Positions 42,885-53,966 are shown, numbered from the stretch's first letter. The stretch is 64,000 nt of DNA from Opitutaceae bacterium (GCA_027482185.1 JAIXWF010000023.1:1-64000); one strand, 5' to 3'. The notes: a model not told the origin generated them from the sequence alone. A program made the numbers and translations.

Positions 42885-44045
42885 TCATTTCTGGATAATC
42901 GCGATCGCGATCGCGTAGAAGATCAGGTTGGCGATGGAGAGCGGCAGGAGTTTCTTCCAGCCGAGCTCCATGACTTGGTCGTAGCGGAAACGCGGGACGG
43001 TCCAGCGCACCCACATGAAGAAGAAGACGAGTGCGAGCACCTTGCCGAGGAAGACGCCGATCGAAACGAGCCCGACGGCGATCGGGTGCGCGAGCAGCGG
43101 CGAAAGCTGCGCGAGCCAGCCCGCAAGATCCGCCAACGTAACCCACGGCAACGGATTCCAGCCGCCGAGGAACAGCAGCGTGAATACCGCGGAACCAATC
43201 ACCATGTGCGCGTACTCGGCGACGAAGAACAGACCCCACTTGAACGCGCCGTACTCGGTGTGGAAACCGCCGACGAGGTCGGCCTCCGATTCCGGCATGT
43301 CGAACGGCTGGCGATTGGTTTCGGCAAACAGCGAGGTCAGGAAAATGAACGCGGACACCGGCATGATGAACACGAACCACATGCCGCCGATGAAACCGGG
43401 TTGGCTCTGGAATTCGACCACGCGGCCGAGGCCCAGCGTCGCTTCGCGGCCGGGTTCGTTGACCCAGAGGAACAGCGGGATGACGGACAGCGTCATCGAA
43501 AGTTCGTACGAGATCAATTGAGCCGAGGCGCGCACGCCGCCGAGGAACGGGTACTTCGAGTTCGAAGCCCAGCCAGCGAGAATCAGCGAGTAGACACCGA
43601 GCGAGGAGACCGCGAAGACGGCGAGCAGGCCGATGTCGACGTTGGCCAAGGCGATCGGGATCACCTTGCCCGCCGTGTCGAGGTAGGCACCGAACGGCAC
43701 GGCCGTCACGGTGGTCAGCGCCGGGATCATCGCGACGATCGGCGCGAGAATGAAGTAGAACTTGTTCACGTGCCCCGGCAGGGCGTCTTCCTTGAAGAGC
43801 ATTTTGCCGCCGTCGGCCATGACGTGGAAGATGCCGAGGCGCTGGAGGAACGGACCGATCACCGGGATCCACGAGACCCACGGCACGACGGCGCGGTTGG
43901 GGCCGGGCCGGCCCTGGATCCAGGCGGAGACTTTGCGCTCGGCCATCGAGCAGGCGCCGCCGATCGGGAAGATGACCAAAATCACCGCGAGGCCCTTGAG
44001 GAGGCCCTGCACCACCGGATGAAGGTTCAGGTAGAAGTCGATCAT
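42885..44045 (-). CDS. nuoH: NADH-quinone oxidoreductase subunit H
   Basis: 386 residues with eight or nine membrane helices; it forms the quinone-access channel. Conserved segments are AERKVSAWIQGRPGPNRA, YSLILAGWASNSKYPFLGG, RASAQLISYELSMTLS, NRQPFDMPESEADLVGGFHT and EYGAFKWGLFFVAEYAHM. It starts one base after the 74-residue ORF, suggesting translational coupling. Confidence 0.96.
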   Translation of the reverse strand: MIDFYLNLHPVVQGLLKGLAVILVIFPIGGACSMAERKVSAWIQGRPGPNRAVVPWVSWIPVIGPFLQRLGIFHVMADGGKMLFKEDALPGHVNKFYFILAPIVAMIPALTTVTAVPFGAYLDTAGKVIPIALANVDIGLLAVFAVSSLGVYSLILAGWASNSKYPFLGGVRASAQLISYELSMTLSVIPLFLWVNEPGREATLGLGRVVEFQSQPGFIGGMWFVFIMPVSAFIFLTSLFAETNRQPFDMPESEADLVGGFHTEYGAFKWGLFFVAEYAHMVIGSAVFTLLFLGGWNPLPWVTLADLAGWLAQLSPLLAHPIAVGLVSIGVFLGKVLALVFFFMWVRWTVPRFRYDQVMELGWKKLLPLSIANLIFYAIAIAIIQK

Positions 44046-44046
44046 C

Positions 44047-44271
44047 TCAGAAAAGCGTCAGGACAAAGAACAGCGCGCCGATCCCGGCGATGCCGGCGGC
44101 GGCCAGCCGCAGTTTCCGGTTCTCTTCCGCGAGCGCCGCCTGCTCGCGCAGCTGCGTCTTGGTCGGCGTGGCGGTTTTCGGCGCCTCGGGCTTGCGCAGC
44201 GTCAACGCGAAGAGCGCGGCGCCCATGAGGACGAAGCCGATGCCGAGACCGTAATAGGCGAGGTTGCGCAT
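44047..44271 (-). CDS. 74-residue two-helix membrane protein inside the nuo operon
   Basis: The ATG at 44269-44271 follows nuoG by 11 bases, and the stop lies one base before nuoH. Two hydrophobic helices (about 4-24, LAYYGLGIGFVLMGAALFAL, and about 54-73, LAAAGIAGIGALFFVLTLF) flank a charged loop (KTQLREQAALAEENRKLRLA). It is not NuoA, which is longer and has three helices. No family is recognised. Its tight packing between nuoG and nuoH suggests an accessory subunit or assembly factor of this lineage's complex I. Confidence 0.75.
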   Translation of the reverse strand: MRNLAYYGLGIGFVLMGAALFALTLRKPEAPKTATPTKTQLREQAALAEENRKLRLAAAGIAGIGALFFVLTLF

Positions 44272-44282
44272 GGCGGTCGGGC

Positions 44283-45986
44283 TCAGGCGGTCGCGGCCGG
44301 GGCCGCGGGCTTGTAGTGCAGGGTCTCGCCCTCGACGAAGGGCAAGCCCGCGAAGGGCGTGGCGTCGAGGAGCAATCCGGTTTCGGGCAGATTGGCGAAC
44401 GTGACGGTCTTCAACGCCGCAACCTCGTTCGCGAGCACGGTCCAGACACCGCCGAGGTCCGCGGGCACGGGACCGGCGCCGACCGCTCCGGCCAAACGCG
44501 ACAGCACGGCGAGATCGTCCGCGGCGCCGGTCGGGCCGGGCACGGCTTTGAGGAATTTCTGAATCCGGAACTGCTGGTTCACGAACGTGCCGCTCTTCTC
44601 GAAGACGGTGAGCGTCGGGAAAACGACTTTGGCCGCGGCACTCGTCGCGTTGGCGTGCGTGCCGAGGTACACCACGGCGACCTTGGCCAATTGCGCGGCC
44701 GAGAGGCCCGCGGCGGCGAGGTCTTCGTCCACGGAGACGACGGCCTTGACCTTGCCGGCGTCGATGGCGGCAGCGAGATCGGCCAACTTGGCGGCCGGCA
44801 GTTTCGCGATCAGGCCAGTGACGAGGGCGCCGCGAACGTTGGGATTGCGGTCGGCGGAAACGAGGAGCTTGTCGCCTTCGCCCGTGCGGCTGACGAGTTG
44901 GGCCGGCGCCTTGAGCGCTGCGGCGAGCTTGGCGGTGAGGAATTGTTCCTCGACGGAGCTGCGACCGGAACCGACGACGGCCACCGCGCCGGCGGCGGCC
45001 TTGAGCAGATCGGCCGCGGCCTTGACCGCGAGCTCGAGGGAGCTGTCGGCGCCGTCGACTTTGACGGCGGCGAGCCGGTCCGCGGCGCGGACGGCCTTGA
45101 ACAATTCGCGGCCGCTGTCGGCCATCCAAGTGTCGTTCACCTCGTCGTTGCGGCGCGGGGTGATGCGGTAGATCACGCCTTCGCGGGACCACACGACGGT
45201 GTTGGCGCCGACCGAGGTCTCGGTGTCGATGCTGTTGGTCTGTTTGAGGAACCAGACCCGCATCTTGAAACGGAAATCCGTGCTCGTGAGCGCGCCGACC
45301 GGGCAGATGTCGACGGTGTTGAGCGAGTAATTGTTCGCGAGCTGCTTGCCGGGGTAGCAGGTCAGCGTCGAGTAGCTGCCGCGGTCGATGAAACCGAGGA
45401 CGTCGTCCTTCGCGATCTCCTTGGAAAAACGGATGCAGCGCGAGCAGAGGATGCAGCGCTCGTCGTCGAGCATGACGCGCGGCCCGAGCTGGGTGCGCTT
45501 CGGCTTCACGTTCTTCTGCTCGATGTAGCGGGAGTAGCCGCGGCCGTAGCCGATGGACTGTTCCTGCAGCTTGCACTCGCCGGCCTGGTCGCAGATCGGG
45601 CAGTCGAGCGGGTGGTTGACGAGGAGGAATTCCATCACGCCCTCGCGGCAATCCTTGATCTGCGGCGTGTTGGTGCGGATGTGGAGGCCGGGCGAGGCGT
45701 TGGTCGCGCAGCCGATCTGCGGGCGCGGGATCCAGTTGATCTTCTGCTTGCCCGTCGCCGGATCCATGATCGGCGCCTTGGTGGCGGGATCGACGGCCGG
45801 CATGCCCATTTCGATCAGGCACATGCGGCAGTTGCCCACGACCGAGAGCTTCGGGTGGTAGCAATAATAGGGCACGTCCACGCCCACGAGGCGCGCGGCC
45901 TCGATCGCGTTGGTGCCTTTCGGCACGGCGATCTCCTTGCCGTCGACGTTGACGGTGACGAGGTCGGGTTTGGGAGGGGCGATCAT
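44283..45986 (-). CDS. nuoG: NADH-quinone oxidoreductase subunit G
   Basis: 567 residues, shorter than the E. coli protein (908), with a reduced C-terminal molybdopterin-like domain. The N-terminal 2Fe-2S domain shows YYCYHPKLSVVGNCRMCLI, then HPLDCPICDQAGECKLQEQS, CILCSRCIRFSKEI and the CPVGALTSTDFRFKMRVW segment of a 4Fe-4S site. It carries electrons from NuoF/E toward NuoI. It lies 19 bases after nuoF. Confidence 0.94.
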   Translation of the reverse strand: MIAPPKPDLVTVNVDGKEIAVPKGTNAIEAARLVGVDVPYYCYHPKLSVVGNCRMCLIEMGMPAVDPATKAPIMDPATGKQKINWIPRPQIGCATNASPGLHIRTNTPQIKDCREGVMEFLLVNHPLDCPICDQAGECKLQEQSIGYGRGYSRYIEQKNVKPKRTQLGPRVMLDDERCILCSRCIRFSKEIAKDDVLGFIDRGSYSTLTCYPGKQLANNYSLNTVDICPVGALTSTDFRFKMRVWFLKQTNSIDTETSVGANTVVWSREGVIYRITPRRNDEVNDTWMADSGRELFKAVRAADRLAAVKVDGADSSLELAVKAAADLLKAAAGAVAVVGSGRSSVEEQFLTAKLAAALKAPAQLVSRTGEGDKLLVSADRNPNVRGALVTGLIAKLPAAKLADLAAAIDAGKVKAVVSVDEDLAAAGLSAAQLAKVAVVYLGTHANATSAAAKVVFPTLTVFEKSGTFVNQQFRIQKFLKAVPGPTGAADDLAVLSRLAGAVGAGPVPADLGGVWTVLANEVAALKTVTFANLPETGLLLDATPFAGLPFVEGETLHYKPAAPAATA

Positions 45987-46005
45987 TGCGGGAGAGCGGG
46001 AAGGA

Positions 46006-47358
46006 TCAGACGAGATCGAGGGCGCCGGCGGGCTTCGGGGCGTTCTTGGTTTCCGGATACGCTTTGAACTCGTCGCCGAACTTGGCGACGAAGCTCTGCG
46101 TCGGCCACGAGCAGGCCTCGCCGAAGGCGCAGATGGTGCGGCCGGCGATCTGGTCGGCGACGCTCTTGAGCAGCGCGCCGTCCTCGCTCCGCGCCTTCTC
46201 GTGCACCATGCGCGTCGTGATCTTCTTCATCCAGAGCGAGCCCTCGCGGCAGGGCGTGCACTGGCCGCAGCTCTCGTGGGCGTAGAACGCGTTGATGTTG
46301 GCGAGGGCCTCGACCATGTTGACGGAGTCATCCATCACGATGACGCCGCCGGAACCGCCCATCGTGCCGCAGGCGGCGAGGGTGTCGAAGTCCATCGGGA
46401 TATCCTCGACCGTCAGCGTGCGAGTGGAGCCGTCCTTGTTCTTCAGCGTGAAGGTCTCGCCGAACTTGAGAATCTTGGCCGACGAACCGCCGGGGATGAC
46501 GGCCTTGAATTTCCGGCCGGGCAACGGACCGCCGCAGACCTCGTTGAGCAGCTCGCCCATCGTGATCTTGCCGACCTCGTATTCGAAGTAGCCGGGGTTC
46601 TTCACGTGGCCGCTGACGCAGAGGATGCGGGTGCCGGTATTGTTGGGCGTGCCGATCTTCGTGTAGGCGTCGCCGCCCATCTCCACGATGTGCTTCACGT
46701 GGCAGAGCGTCTCGACGTTGTTCACGATCGTCGGGCACTGGTAGAGGCCGAGCACGGCCGGGAAATACGGCGGCTTGATGCGCGGGTACGGGCGCTTGCC
46801 CTCGAGGGATTCGATCAGGCCGGTTTCCTCGCCGCAAATGTAGGCGCCGGCGCCGCGGTGGACGTAGATTTCGCAGCCGTAGGCCGAACCGAGGATATTG
46901 GGACCGACAAAATTCGCGGCGCGGGCTTCGGCGATGGCCTTTTCCAGGATCCGCGCGCCGTGGGGCATCTCGCCGCGGATGTAGATGTAGGCCTGCTTCA
47001 CGTTGTTCGCCCACGCCGAGATCATGATGCCCTCGATCAGCTGGTGCGGATCCTGGTGCATGATGTACCGGTCCTTGAAGGTGCCGGGCTCGGATTCGTC
47101 GGCGTTGACGACGAGGTAGATCGGTTTGCCGCTCTTGCGGTCGACAAGGCCCCACTTGACGCCGCAGGGGAACCCCGCGCCGCCGCGCCCGCGCAGGCCG
47201 GACTTCTTGACCTCGTCGATGATCGCGGCGGGCTGCATCGCGAGCGCCTTCTTCAACATCTCGTAGCCGCCGTGCTTCACGTAGCAGGCGAGATCGTTGG
47301 TGTAGCCGGGCTCGTCGATGTGCCTGAAGATGATCCGGCGTTGTTGGGGAGCGGGCAT
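46006..47358 (-). CDS. nuoF: NADH-quinone oxidoreductase subunit F
   Basis: 450 residues from the ATG at 47356-47358. NADH- and FMN-binding subunit: GLRGRGGAGFPCGVKWGLV (NADH loop), NADESEPGTFKDRYIM and GAGAYICGEETGLIESLEG (FMN site), and the N3 4Fe-4S motif ESCGQCTPCREGSLWM with a later Cys in AFGEACSWP. It oxidises NADH and passes electrons to NuoE/NuoG. It starts 20 bases after nuoE. Confidence 0.97.
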   Translation of the reverse strand: MPAPQQRRIIFRHIDEPGYTNDLACYVKHGGYEMLKKALAMQPAAIIDEVKKSGLRGRGGAGFPCGVKWGLVDRKSGKPIYLVVNADESEPGTFKDRYIMHQDPHQLIEGIMISAWANNVKQAYIYIRGEMPHGARILEKAIAEARAANFVGPNILGSAYGCEIYVHRGAGAYICGEETGLIESLEGKRPYPRIKPPYFPAVLGLYQCPTIVNNVETLCHVKHIVEMGGDAYTKIGTPNNTGTRILCVSGHVKNPGYFEYEVGKITMGELLNEVCGGPLPGRKFKAVIPGGSSAKILKFGETFTLKNKDGSTRTLTVEDIPMDFDTLAACGTMGGSGGVIVMDDSVNMVEALANINAFYAHESCGQCTPCREGSLWMKKITTRMVHEKARSEDGALLKSVADQIAGRTICAFGEACSWPTQSFVAKFGDEFKAYPETKNAPKPAGALDLV

Positions 47359-47378
47359 GTCGGGAATTCGTTGGCGCT

Positions 47379-47867
47379 TCAGCGGCGTTTCGCGGCCTCG
47401 GCCTTGATCTGGTCGCTGAGCTGCTTGGCCTTGGCGGTGTCGACCTTTTCGTGGAGATCGTCGTCGATCATCACGACGGGGGCGGTCCCGCAACTCGCGA
47501 GGCACTCGACGAACTCGATCGTGACTTCGCCGTCGGGGGAAATCTCGCCGCGGTGCGTGTCGAATTCCTTTTCGAAGGCGGCGCAGGTCTTGTAGCCGCC
47601 CATGAGCGCGCACGAAAGCGTGCGGCAGACCTTGATGTGGCGGCGGCCGATCGGCTTCTGCCGGAACATCGGGTAGAACGTGACCACCTCGTACACGTTG
47701 ATCGGCTGCAGTTCGAGTTTCTGCGCCACCCACTCGATCGCTTCCTGCGGGATGTAGCCGACATCCTCCTGGATCGCGTGCAGGAGCATCAGCACCGCGC
47801 TCCGTTTGACCGGGTAGTGCGTGATGACGTCGTCGATGCGGCGCAGCGTTTCGGGTTTCAGATTCAT
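47379..47867 (-). CDS. nuoE: NADH-quinone oxidoreductase subunit E
   Basis: 162 residues with a thioredoxin-like 2Fe-2S domain. The four ligands are in CRTLSCALMGG and CLASCGTAPVVMIDD. The N-terminal helical part (ALMLLHAIQEDVGYIPQEAI-like wording) and VYEVVTFYPMF are typical. Cluster N1a lies beside FMN in NuoF and may store an electron. It lies 22 bases after nuoD. Confidence 0.96.
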   Translation of the reverse strand: MNLKPETLRRIDDVITHYPVKRSAVLMLLHAIQEDVGYIPQEAIEWVAQKLELQPINVYEVVTFYPMFRQKPIGRRHIKVCRTLSCALMGGYKTCAAFEKEFDTHRGEISPDGEVTIEFVECLASCGTAPVVMIDDDLHEKVDTAKAKQLSDQIKAEAAKRR

Positions 47868-47889
47868 CGGGCGGGAGGGCGCGGAAAGG

Positions 47890-49134
47890 TCAGCGGTCGC
47901 ACTCGCCCATGACGAAGTCGAGGGAGCCGAGGATCGAGACCACGTCGGAGATCAGGCAGCCGACGCACATTTTCTGGAGGATCGAAAGGTTGCAGAACGA
48001 AGGGGAGCGGATCTTCAGCCGGTACGGCACGCCGCCGCCCTTGCTGACGATGAAGAAACCGAGGATGCCCTTGGGATTCTCGGCCTCGAAGTACACTTCG
48101 CCGGCCGGGATCTGCGGGCCTTCGGTCACGATCATGAAGTTCTGGATCAGCTCTTCCATCGAGCTGAGGACCTTTTCCTTCGGCGGCGCGAAGATGCGCT
48201 TGGCCTCGGGGGCGTACCACGAGCCGTCGGGCATTTTGGCGATGACCTGCTTGATGATGCAGACCGACTGGCGCATCTCCTCGCCGCGGACGAGGTAGCG
48301 GTCGTAGCAATCGCCGGTCGTGCCCACGGGCACGTCGAACTCGTAGTTCTCGTAGCCGGAGTACGGCTTGTCCTTGCGCAGATCGAGGCCGACGCCGGAA
48401 CCGCGCAGATTCGGGCCGGTGAGGCCGTAGGCGAGCGCGACGTCCTTCGGGATCACGCCGACGCCGACGGTGCGGTCCATGAAGATCTTGTTTCTCGTGA
48501 GCAGCTTCAGCGTCTCCTCGAGAATCGGCAGGAACTGGTCGCAAAACGCGTTCACGCGGCCGAGCCAGCCGTCGGGGATGTCGCGCGTGACACCCCCGAT
48601 GCGCGTATAGCTCGTGGTGAACCGCGCGCCGGTGAGCTCCTCGAACAGCTTGTAGAGTTTCTCGCGTTCTTCGAGGGAGTACAGGAGGACGCTCCAAGCG
48701 CCGACATCGAGACCAAAGGCGCCGAGTCCCATCATGTGGGCGGAGATGCGAGCCATTTCCGCGGTGATCACGCGGATCGCCTCGCAACGCGGCGGCACCT
48801 TGAGTCCGGCCAACCGCTCGACCGCGATGGCGTAGGCCATGTTGTTCGCGAGCGGCGCCAAGTAATCCAACCGGTCCGTGTAGGGCACGAACTGGTTGTA
48901 GGTCATGTTTTCGGCGATCTTCTCGTCGCCGCGGTGCAGGTAACCGACGACCGGATCGGCCTTGGTCAGGATTTCGCCGTCGAGCTCCATTTGGAGGCGC
49001 AGCACGCCGTGCGTCGAGGGATGCGAGGGTCCCATCGAAAGGGACATCTTCTCGGTCTGAAATTCCGCAGGAGCGGCCTGGGCGCCGGCGGCGGCCTTGG
49101 CGGCGCTGTCGGGAAATGAAAGTTCGGTGGCCAT
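47890..49134 (-). CDS. nuoD: NADH-quinone oxidoreductase subunit D
   Basis: 414 residues. The quinone-site subunit is related to the NiFe-hydrogenase large subunit, with the metal ligands lost. Conserved features are GPSHPSTHGVLRLQMELDGE, VGYLHRGDEKIAENMTYNQF, IRVITAEMARISAHMMGLGA and the C-terminal DVVSILGSLDFVMGECDR. The His and Tyr around the quinone site lie in the first motifs. It is a separate gene, not fused to nuoC. Gap to nuoC is 19 bases. Confidence 0.97.
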   Translation of the reverse strand: MATELSFPDSAAKAAAGAQAAPAEFQTEKMSLSMGPSHPSTHGVLRLQMELDGEILTKADPVVGYLHRGDEKIAENMTYNQFVPYTDRLDYLAPLANNMAYAIAVERLAGLKVPPRCEAIRVITAEMARISAHMMGLGAFGLDVGAWSVLLYSLEEREKLYKLFEELTGARFTTSYTRIGGVTRDIPDGWLGRVNAFCDQFLPILEETLKLLTRNKIFMDRTVGVGVIPKDVALAYGLTGPNLRGSGVGLDLRKDKPYSGYENYEFDVPVGTTGDCYDRYLVRGEEMRQSVCIIKQVIAKMPDGSWYAPEAKRIFAPPKEKVLSSMEELIQNFMIVTEGPQIPAGEVYFEAENPKGILGFFIVSKGGGVPYRLKIRSPSFCNLSILQKMCVGCLISDVVSILGSLDFVMGECDR

Positions 49135-49153
49135 CGTTCGGGGGGCGGGCGCG

Positions 49154-49804
49154 TTATTCCTTCATCTGGCGGAGGGCCGTCTGGTCGGGCCGCGCGACGC
49201 GGTCGCTCCAGCTCTCGTCCTTGGCGCGCGGTTCGGCTTCCGTGAGGTTGATTTCACCGGGCGAGGCGACGAACGGACCGCCGGCCATCGGTGCGGCGAT
49301 AACCTTGGTGCCGGTTTCCTCCGCGATGTCGGCGACCGGGAGATCGGTCTCGATGCCGGCGAGAGGGAATTCCTTGCGCAGCGGGTGATAGGGATAGCCG
49401 TCCCACATCAGAATGCGGCGCAGGTCCGGGTGGCCCTGGAACTTGATCCCGAACATGTCGAAGCACTCGCGCTCGTGCCAATTCGCCGCCGGCCAGATCT
49501 CGACCGCGCTCGGCGCGGTGGGCTCGGCCTCGGTCCCGGCGCAGGGCGCGACGACCCGGACATAAGTGCCGGGCTTGGCGGTAGAATAGAGATGATAAAC
49601 GACGGAGAAGCGCGGCGCGGCGCCTTCGGCCCAATCGATCGCCGTCAGATCCATGAGCAAATCGAAACCCTGGCCGTCACGCAGGTAGGAAAGAACCGCG
49701 ATGAGGTCCACCAACGGCACATCGACCGCCGGGTGGTCGGCCGAAGCACGTTCGGTGACCTGCGGGAATTTCTCTTTGAGAGCGGTCGTGACGTCAGCGG
49801 GCAT
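49154..49804 (-). CDS. nuoC: NADH-quinone oxidoreductase subunit C
   Basis: 216 residues. The 30-kDa subunit signature is complete: NWHERECFDMFGIKFQGHPD followed by LRRILMWDGYPYHPLRKEFP. The N-terminal half (LLMDLTAIDWAEG, RFSVVYHLYS) matches the family fold. It is a structural subunit of the peripheral arm contacting NuoB, D and I. It starts 27 bases after nuoB. Confidence 0.96.
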   Translation of the reverse strand: MPADVTTALKEKFPQVTERASADHPAVDVPLVDLIAVLSYLRDGQGFDLLMDLTAIDWAEGAAPRFSVVYHLYSTAKPGTYVRVVAPCAGTEAEPTAPSAVEIWPAANWHERECFDMFGIKFQGHPDLRRILMWDGYPYHPLRKEFPLAGIETDLPVADIAEETGTKVIAAPMAGGPFVASPGEINLTEAEPRAKDESWSDRVARPDQTALRQMKE

Positions 49805-49831
49805 GTGGGGAGCGGGAGGCGTCGGTGGAGA

Positions 49832-50341
49832 TCAGGCCGAGAGCAGCCGTTTTGATGCCGGCTCTCGTCGCACCTTGTCCTGCAGCTTCATGAGGGCGTC
49901 GAGGAGCGCTTCGGGCCGCGGCGGGCAGCCGCTGACATACACGTCGACCGGGACAATGCGATCCACGCCCTGCAGCGTCGCATAGCTGCGGTACATGCCG
50001 CCCGAGCTGGCGCAGGCACCCATGGCGATGACCCATTTCGGCGCCGCCATCTGGTCATAGATGCGGCGCACCTGGGGAGCCATCTTGTAGGTCACCGTGC
50101 CGGCGACGATCATGCAGTCGGATTGCCGCGGGGAAAAACGCATCACCTCGGCGCCGAAGCGCGCGATGTCGAAACGCGCCCCGCCGACCGCCATGAGCTC
50201 GATCGCGCAGCAAGCCAATCCCATCGGCATCGGCCACATGGAGTTGGTGCGGATCCAATTGATCGCGGCGTCGGCCCGCGAGACGATCACGCCGCCTTCA
50301 ACCTTGCTGTTGTAGCCGAGTTCGGTGGTGGGAGTGACCAT
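49832..50341 (-). CDS. nuoB: NADH-quinone oxidoreductase subunit B
   Basis: 169 residues from the ATG at 50339-50341; an earlier in-frame ATG at 50404 would add 21 residues lacking family similarity. Ligands for the terminal 4Fe-4S cluster N2 are in [20 protein letters not shown] and [19 protein letters not shown]2 reduces quinone at the NuoB-NuoD interface. It is the first nuo gene seen; nuoA, normally just upstream, is missing from the window. Confidence 0.97.
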   Translation of the reverse strand: MVTPTTELGYNSKVEGGVIVSRADAAINWIRTNSMWPMPMGLACCAIELMAVGGARFDIARFGAEVMRFSPRQSDCMIVAGTVTYKMAPQVRRIYDQMAAPKWVIAMGACASSGGMYRSYATLQGVDRIVPVDVYVSGCPPRPEALLDALMKLQDKVRREPASKRLLSA

Positions 50342-50644
50342 GGGTGCGGTGAGGAGTGGGAGCGAAATCCGGTCGAGAGTTGGGAGCAGCGGCGTGCCGC
50401 GCAAGGAGGTTTTACAAAAACTCCCGCGGGTTCCGACTTAGAAGGGAGCATTTCTTGCACCGACAGCGCGGCTTGAAAAACAAATCGCCCGATTGCGGCG
50501 GCAAGAACCCCGCCGGCGCGGCCCCTCCGGCAACAGCCGCGCCGACTTCGGCGGATTTGCGATTGACCAAGCGTCGGCCATCAACCTTCTTTCGTCCCCT
50601 TAGCCCGAGCGAAGGCCGTTCCCGCAACGTCCTTCAGGGCAACC
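50342..50644. other. Gene-free region upstream of nuoB
   Basis: About 300 bases between the nuoB start and tRNA-Ser. It should hold the nuo promoter on the minus strand, but I cannot point to a convincing -35/-10 pair or ribosome binding site. No NuoA-like frame is present on either strand. Confidence 0.5.
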
Positions 50645-52111
<1,467 letters not shown>

Positions 52112-52879
52112 ATGGAACCCGCTCCGCTCAACGCCAGCCCGACTGCGGTCACGTATCACGTGCCCCCGACGTATCCCGGCAAGCGCTTGGTTGATATCGT
52201 TTTCTGCCTGTTCGCGCTGCCGCTCCTCGGCCTCACCAGCCTCTTCGTCGCCATCATTGTCGGGCTTACCTCTCCGGGCCCCATCTTTTACCGCCAAGAG
52301 CGAGTCGGAATCTGCGGCCGCCGATTCAAGATGTACAAGTTCCGGACGATGCATGTGGGCGCTTCGACCTCCAGCCACCAGGCGCACTTTGCCCAATTGA
52401 TCAACACGAACAGTCCCATGCAGAAACTCGACGGCCGCGGGGACAAACGCCTCATCACCGGCGGCTGGTTCATCCGCGCCAGCGGCTTGGATGAATTGCC
52501 CCAGATCATCAACGTGCTGCTGGGAGATATGTCGGTCGTCGGCCCCCGCCCCTGCATCCCGTACGAGTACGATCACTACTCGGCCGCGCAAAAGCGCCGC
52601 CTTCACGCCCTGCCCGGAGTCACCGGTCTGTGGCAGGTTTCAGGCAAGAATTCCACGACCTTCGACGAAATGGTGCGGCTCGACGTCCGCTATGCCCGCG
52701 AAAAATCCCTCGCCATGGATTTGTGGATCATTCTGATGACGCCCGTGGTGCTCGGACAGGAAATTTTCGCGGCCTGCCGCAAACGCTTCGCCCATTTCGG
52801 CCGCAGCGAAGCCAACCTCATCGATTTGGAACTCGGCCGCAACGCCCGCCGGCACCTGCAGCTCGAGAAGCAATCCTAA
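52112..52879 (+). CDS. Initiating sugar transferase (monotopic phosphoglycosyltransferase)
   Basis: 255 residues from ATG 52112; a TTG at 52094 is possible. Short PglC/WcaJ-core type without the CoA-binding-like N-terminus. A membrane helix (about 29-55, VDIVFCLFALPLLGLTSLFV) is followed by SPGPIFYRQERVGICGRRF, MYKFRTMHVG, ASGLDELPQIINVLLGDMS and VGPRPCIPYEYD, then PGVTGLWQVSGKN. The catalytic Asp-Glu pair lies in DELPQ. It transfers a sugar-phosphate to undecaprenyl phosphate to start a repeat unit. It is the first gene of the EPS cluster; a second initiating enzyme lies at 59893. Confidence 0.9.
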   Translation: MEPAPLNASPTAVTYHVPPTYPGKRLVDIVFCLFALPLLGLTSLFVAIIVGLTSPGPIFYRQERVGICGRRFKMYKFRTMHVGASTSSHQAHFAQLINTNSPMQKLDGRGDKRLITGGWFIRASGLDELPQIINVLLGDMSVVGPRPCIPYEYDHYSAAQKRRLHALPGVTGLWQVSGKNSTTFDEMVRLDVRYAREKSLAMDLWIILMTPVVLGQEIFAACRKRFAHFGRSEANLIDLELGRNARRHLQLEKQS

Positions 52880-52891
52880 CGGCAGTTCCTG

Positions 52892-53944
52892 ATGCAAATC
52901 CAAGTCGGGGTCATCGGTCTCGGATACTGGGGCCCTAACTTGGTGAGAAATCTGCGGGCGCTGCCGGACTGCGGCGTCAGGACCGTTTGCGATCTGGACG
53001 AAAAGAGACTCGCGCACTTGCGTTCACTTTTCCCGGAAGTCGGCGGCACCACGAGCCACCGCGAAGTGATCGAGGATCCGGCGATTCACGCGGTGGTGAT
53101 CGCGACTCCCGTGCGGTCGCATTTTCCCCTGGCGAAGGCCTCGCTGCTGGCCGGCAAACACACCTTCATCGAAAAACCGATGGCCTCATCGTCGGCCGAA
53201 TGCGAGGAACTGATCGCGCTGGCGAAGGCGAAGGGTCTCGTGCTGATGGTCGGCCACGTCTTCCTTTATTCCGCGGCCGTCCGGCGGATCAAAGAAATCG
53301 TCGCCGGCGGCGACATCGGCGAACTCCGCTACATTTCCGCGCGGCGCCTCAATCTCGGACTTTTCCAGAAGGATATAAACGTGACGTGGGACATGGCCCC
53401 GCACGACATCTCGATCATCCTGCACATCATCGGCGAACTGCCCCTGAGCGTGAATTGCCGCGGTGCCGCCCACGTGACGCCGGGAATCGAGGATGTGACC
53501 TCGCTCAGCCTCCAGTTTTCGCAGCAGCGGACCGCCATTATCCACAGCAGCTGGCACGATCCGCGCAAGGTGCGCGAGATGACGATTGTCGGCAGCAAGC
53601 GGATGATCGTTTACGACGACGTCGCCCAACAGGAAAAAATCAAGGTGTTCGATGTCCGCGTGGAACGGCCGCCGCACTACGACAGTTTCGCCGCGTTTCA
53701 CTACGCCTACCACTATGGCGATACCTATTCGCCGTATTTGAAACAGGACGAACCCCTGCGGACCGAGTGCCAGCATTTCGTCGACTGCATTGTGAACGGC
53801 GCGGCCGCGATCAGTCCCGGCCTTGCCGGCCTGGAAGTGGTGCAAATTCTGGAAGCTTCGTCCGAATCGCTGCGCCAGCAGGGCGCCGCCGTGAATCTTC
53901 CGGCCGCGCTCGCCGGCCGGCCGGCTTATCGGGCGCAGGCCTGA
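52892..53944 (+). CDS. Gfo/Idh/MocA-family oxidoreductase (nucleotide-sugar dehydrogenase, WbpB/WlbA-like)
   Basis: 350 residues. A Rossmann domain begins QVGVIGLGYWGPNLVRNLRA, with AVVIATPVRSHFPLA and the catalytic-region FIEKPMASSSAECEEL. The C-terminal beta-sheet substrate domain includes VTWDMAPHDISIILHIIGEL. The next two genes encode a WbpD-like acetyltransferase and a WbpE-like aminotransferase, so this is most likely the 3-dehydrogenase acting on UDP-GlcNAcA. It starts 12 bases after the sugar transferase. Confidence 0.85.
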   Translation: MQIQVGVIGLGYWGPNLVRNLRALPDCGVRTVCDLDEKRLAHLRSLFPEVGGTTSHREVIEDPAIHAVVIATPVRSHFPLAKASLLAGKHTFIEKPMASSSAECEELIALAKAKGLVLMVGHVFLYSAAVRRIKEIVAGGDIGELRYISARRLNLGLFQKDINVTWDMAPHDISIILHIIGELPLSVNCRGAAHVTPGIEDVTSLSLQFSQQRTAIIHSSWHDPRKVREMTIVGSKRMIVYDDVAQQEKIKVFDVRVERPPHYDSFAAFHYAYHYGDTYSPYLKQDEPLRTECQHFVDCIVNGAAAISPGLAGLEVVQILEASSESLRQQGAAVNLPAALAGRPAYRAQA

Positions 53945-53966
53945 ACCGGCCCTTCGCCGCTCGCGC

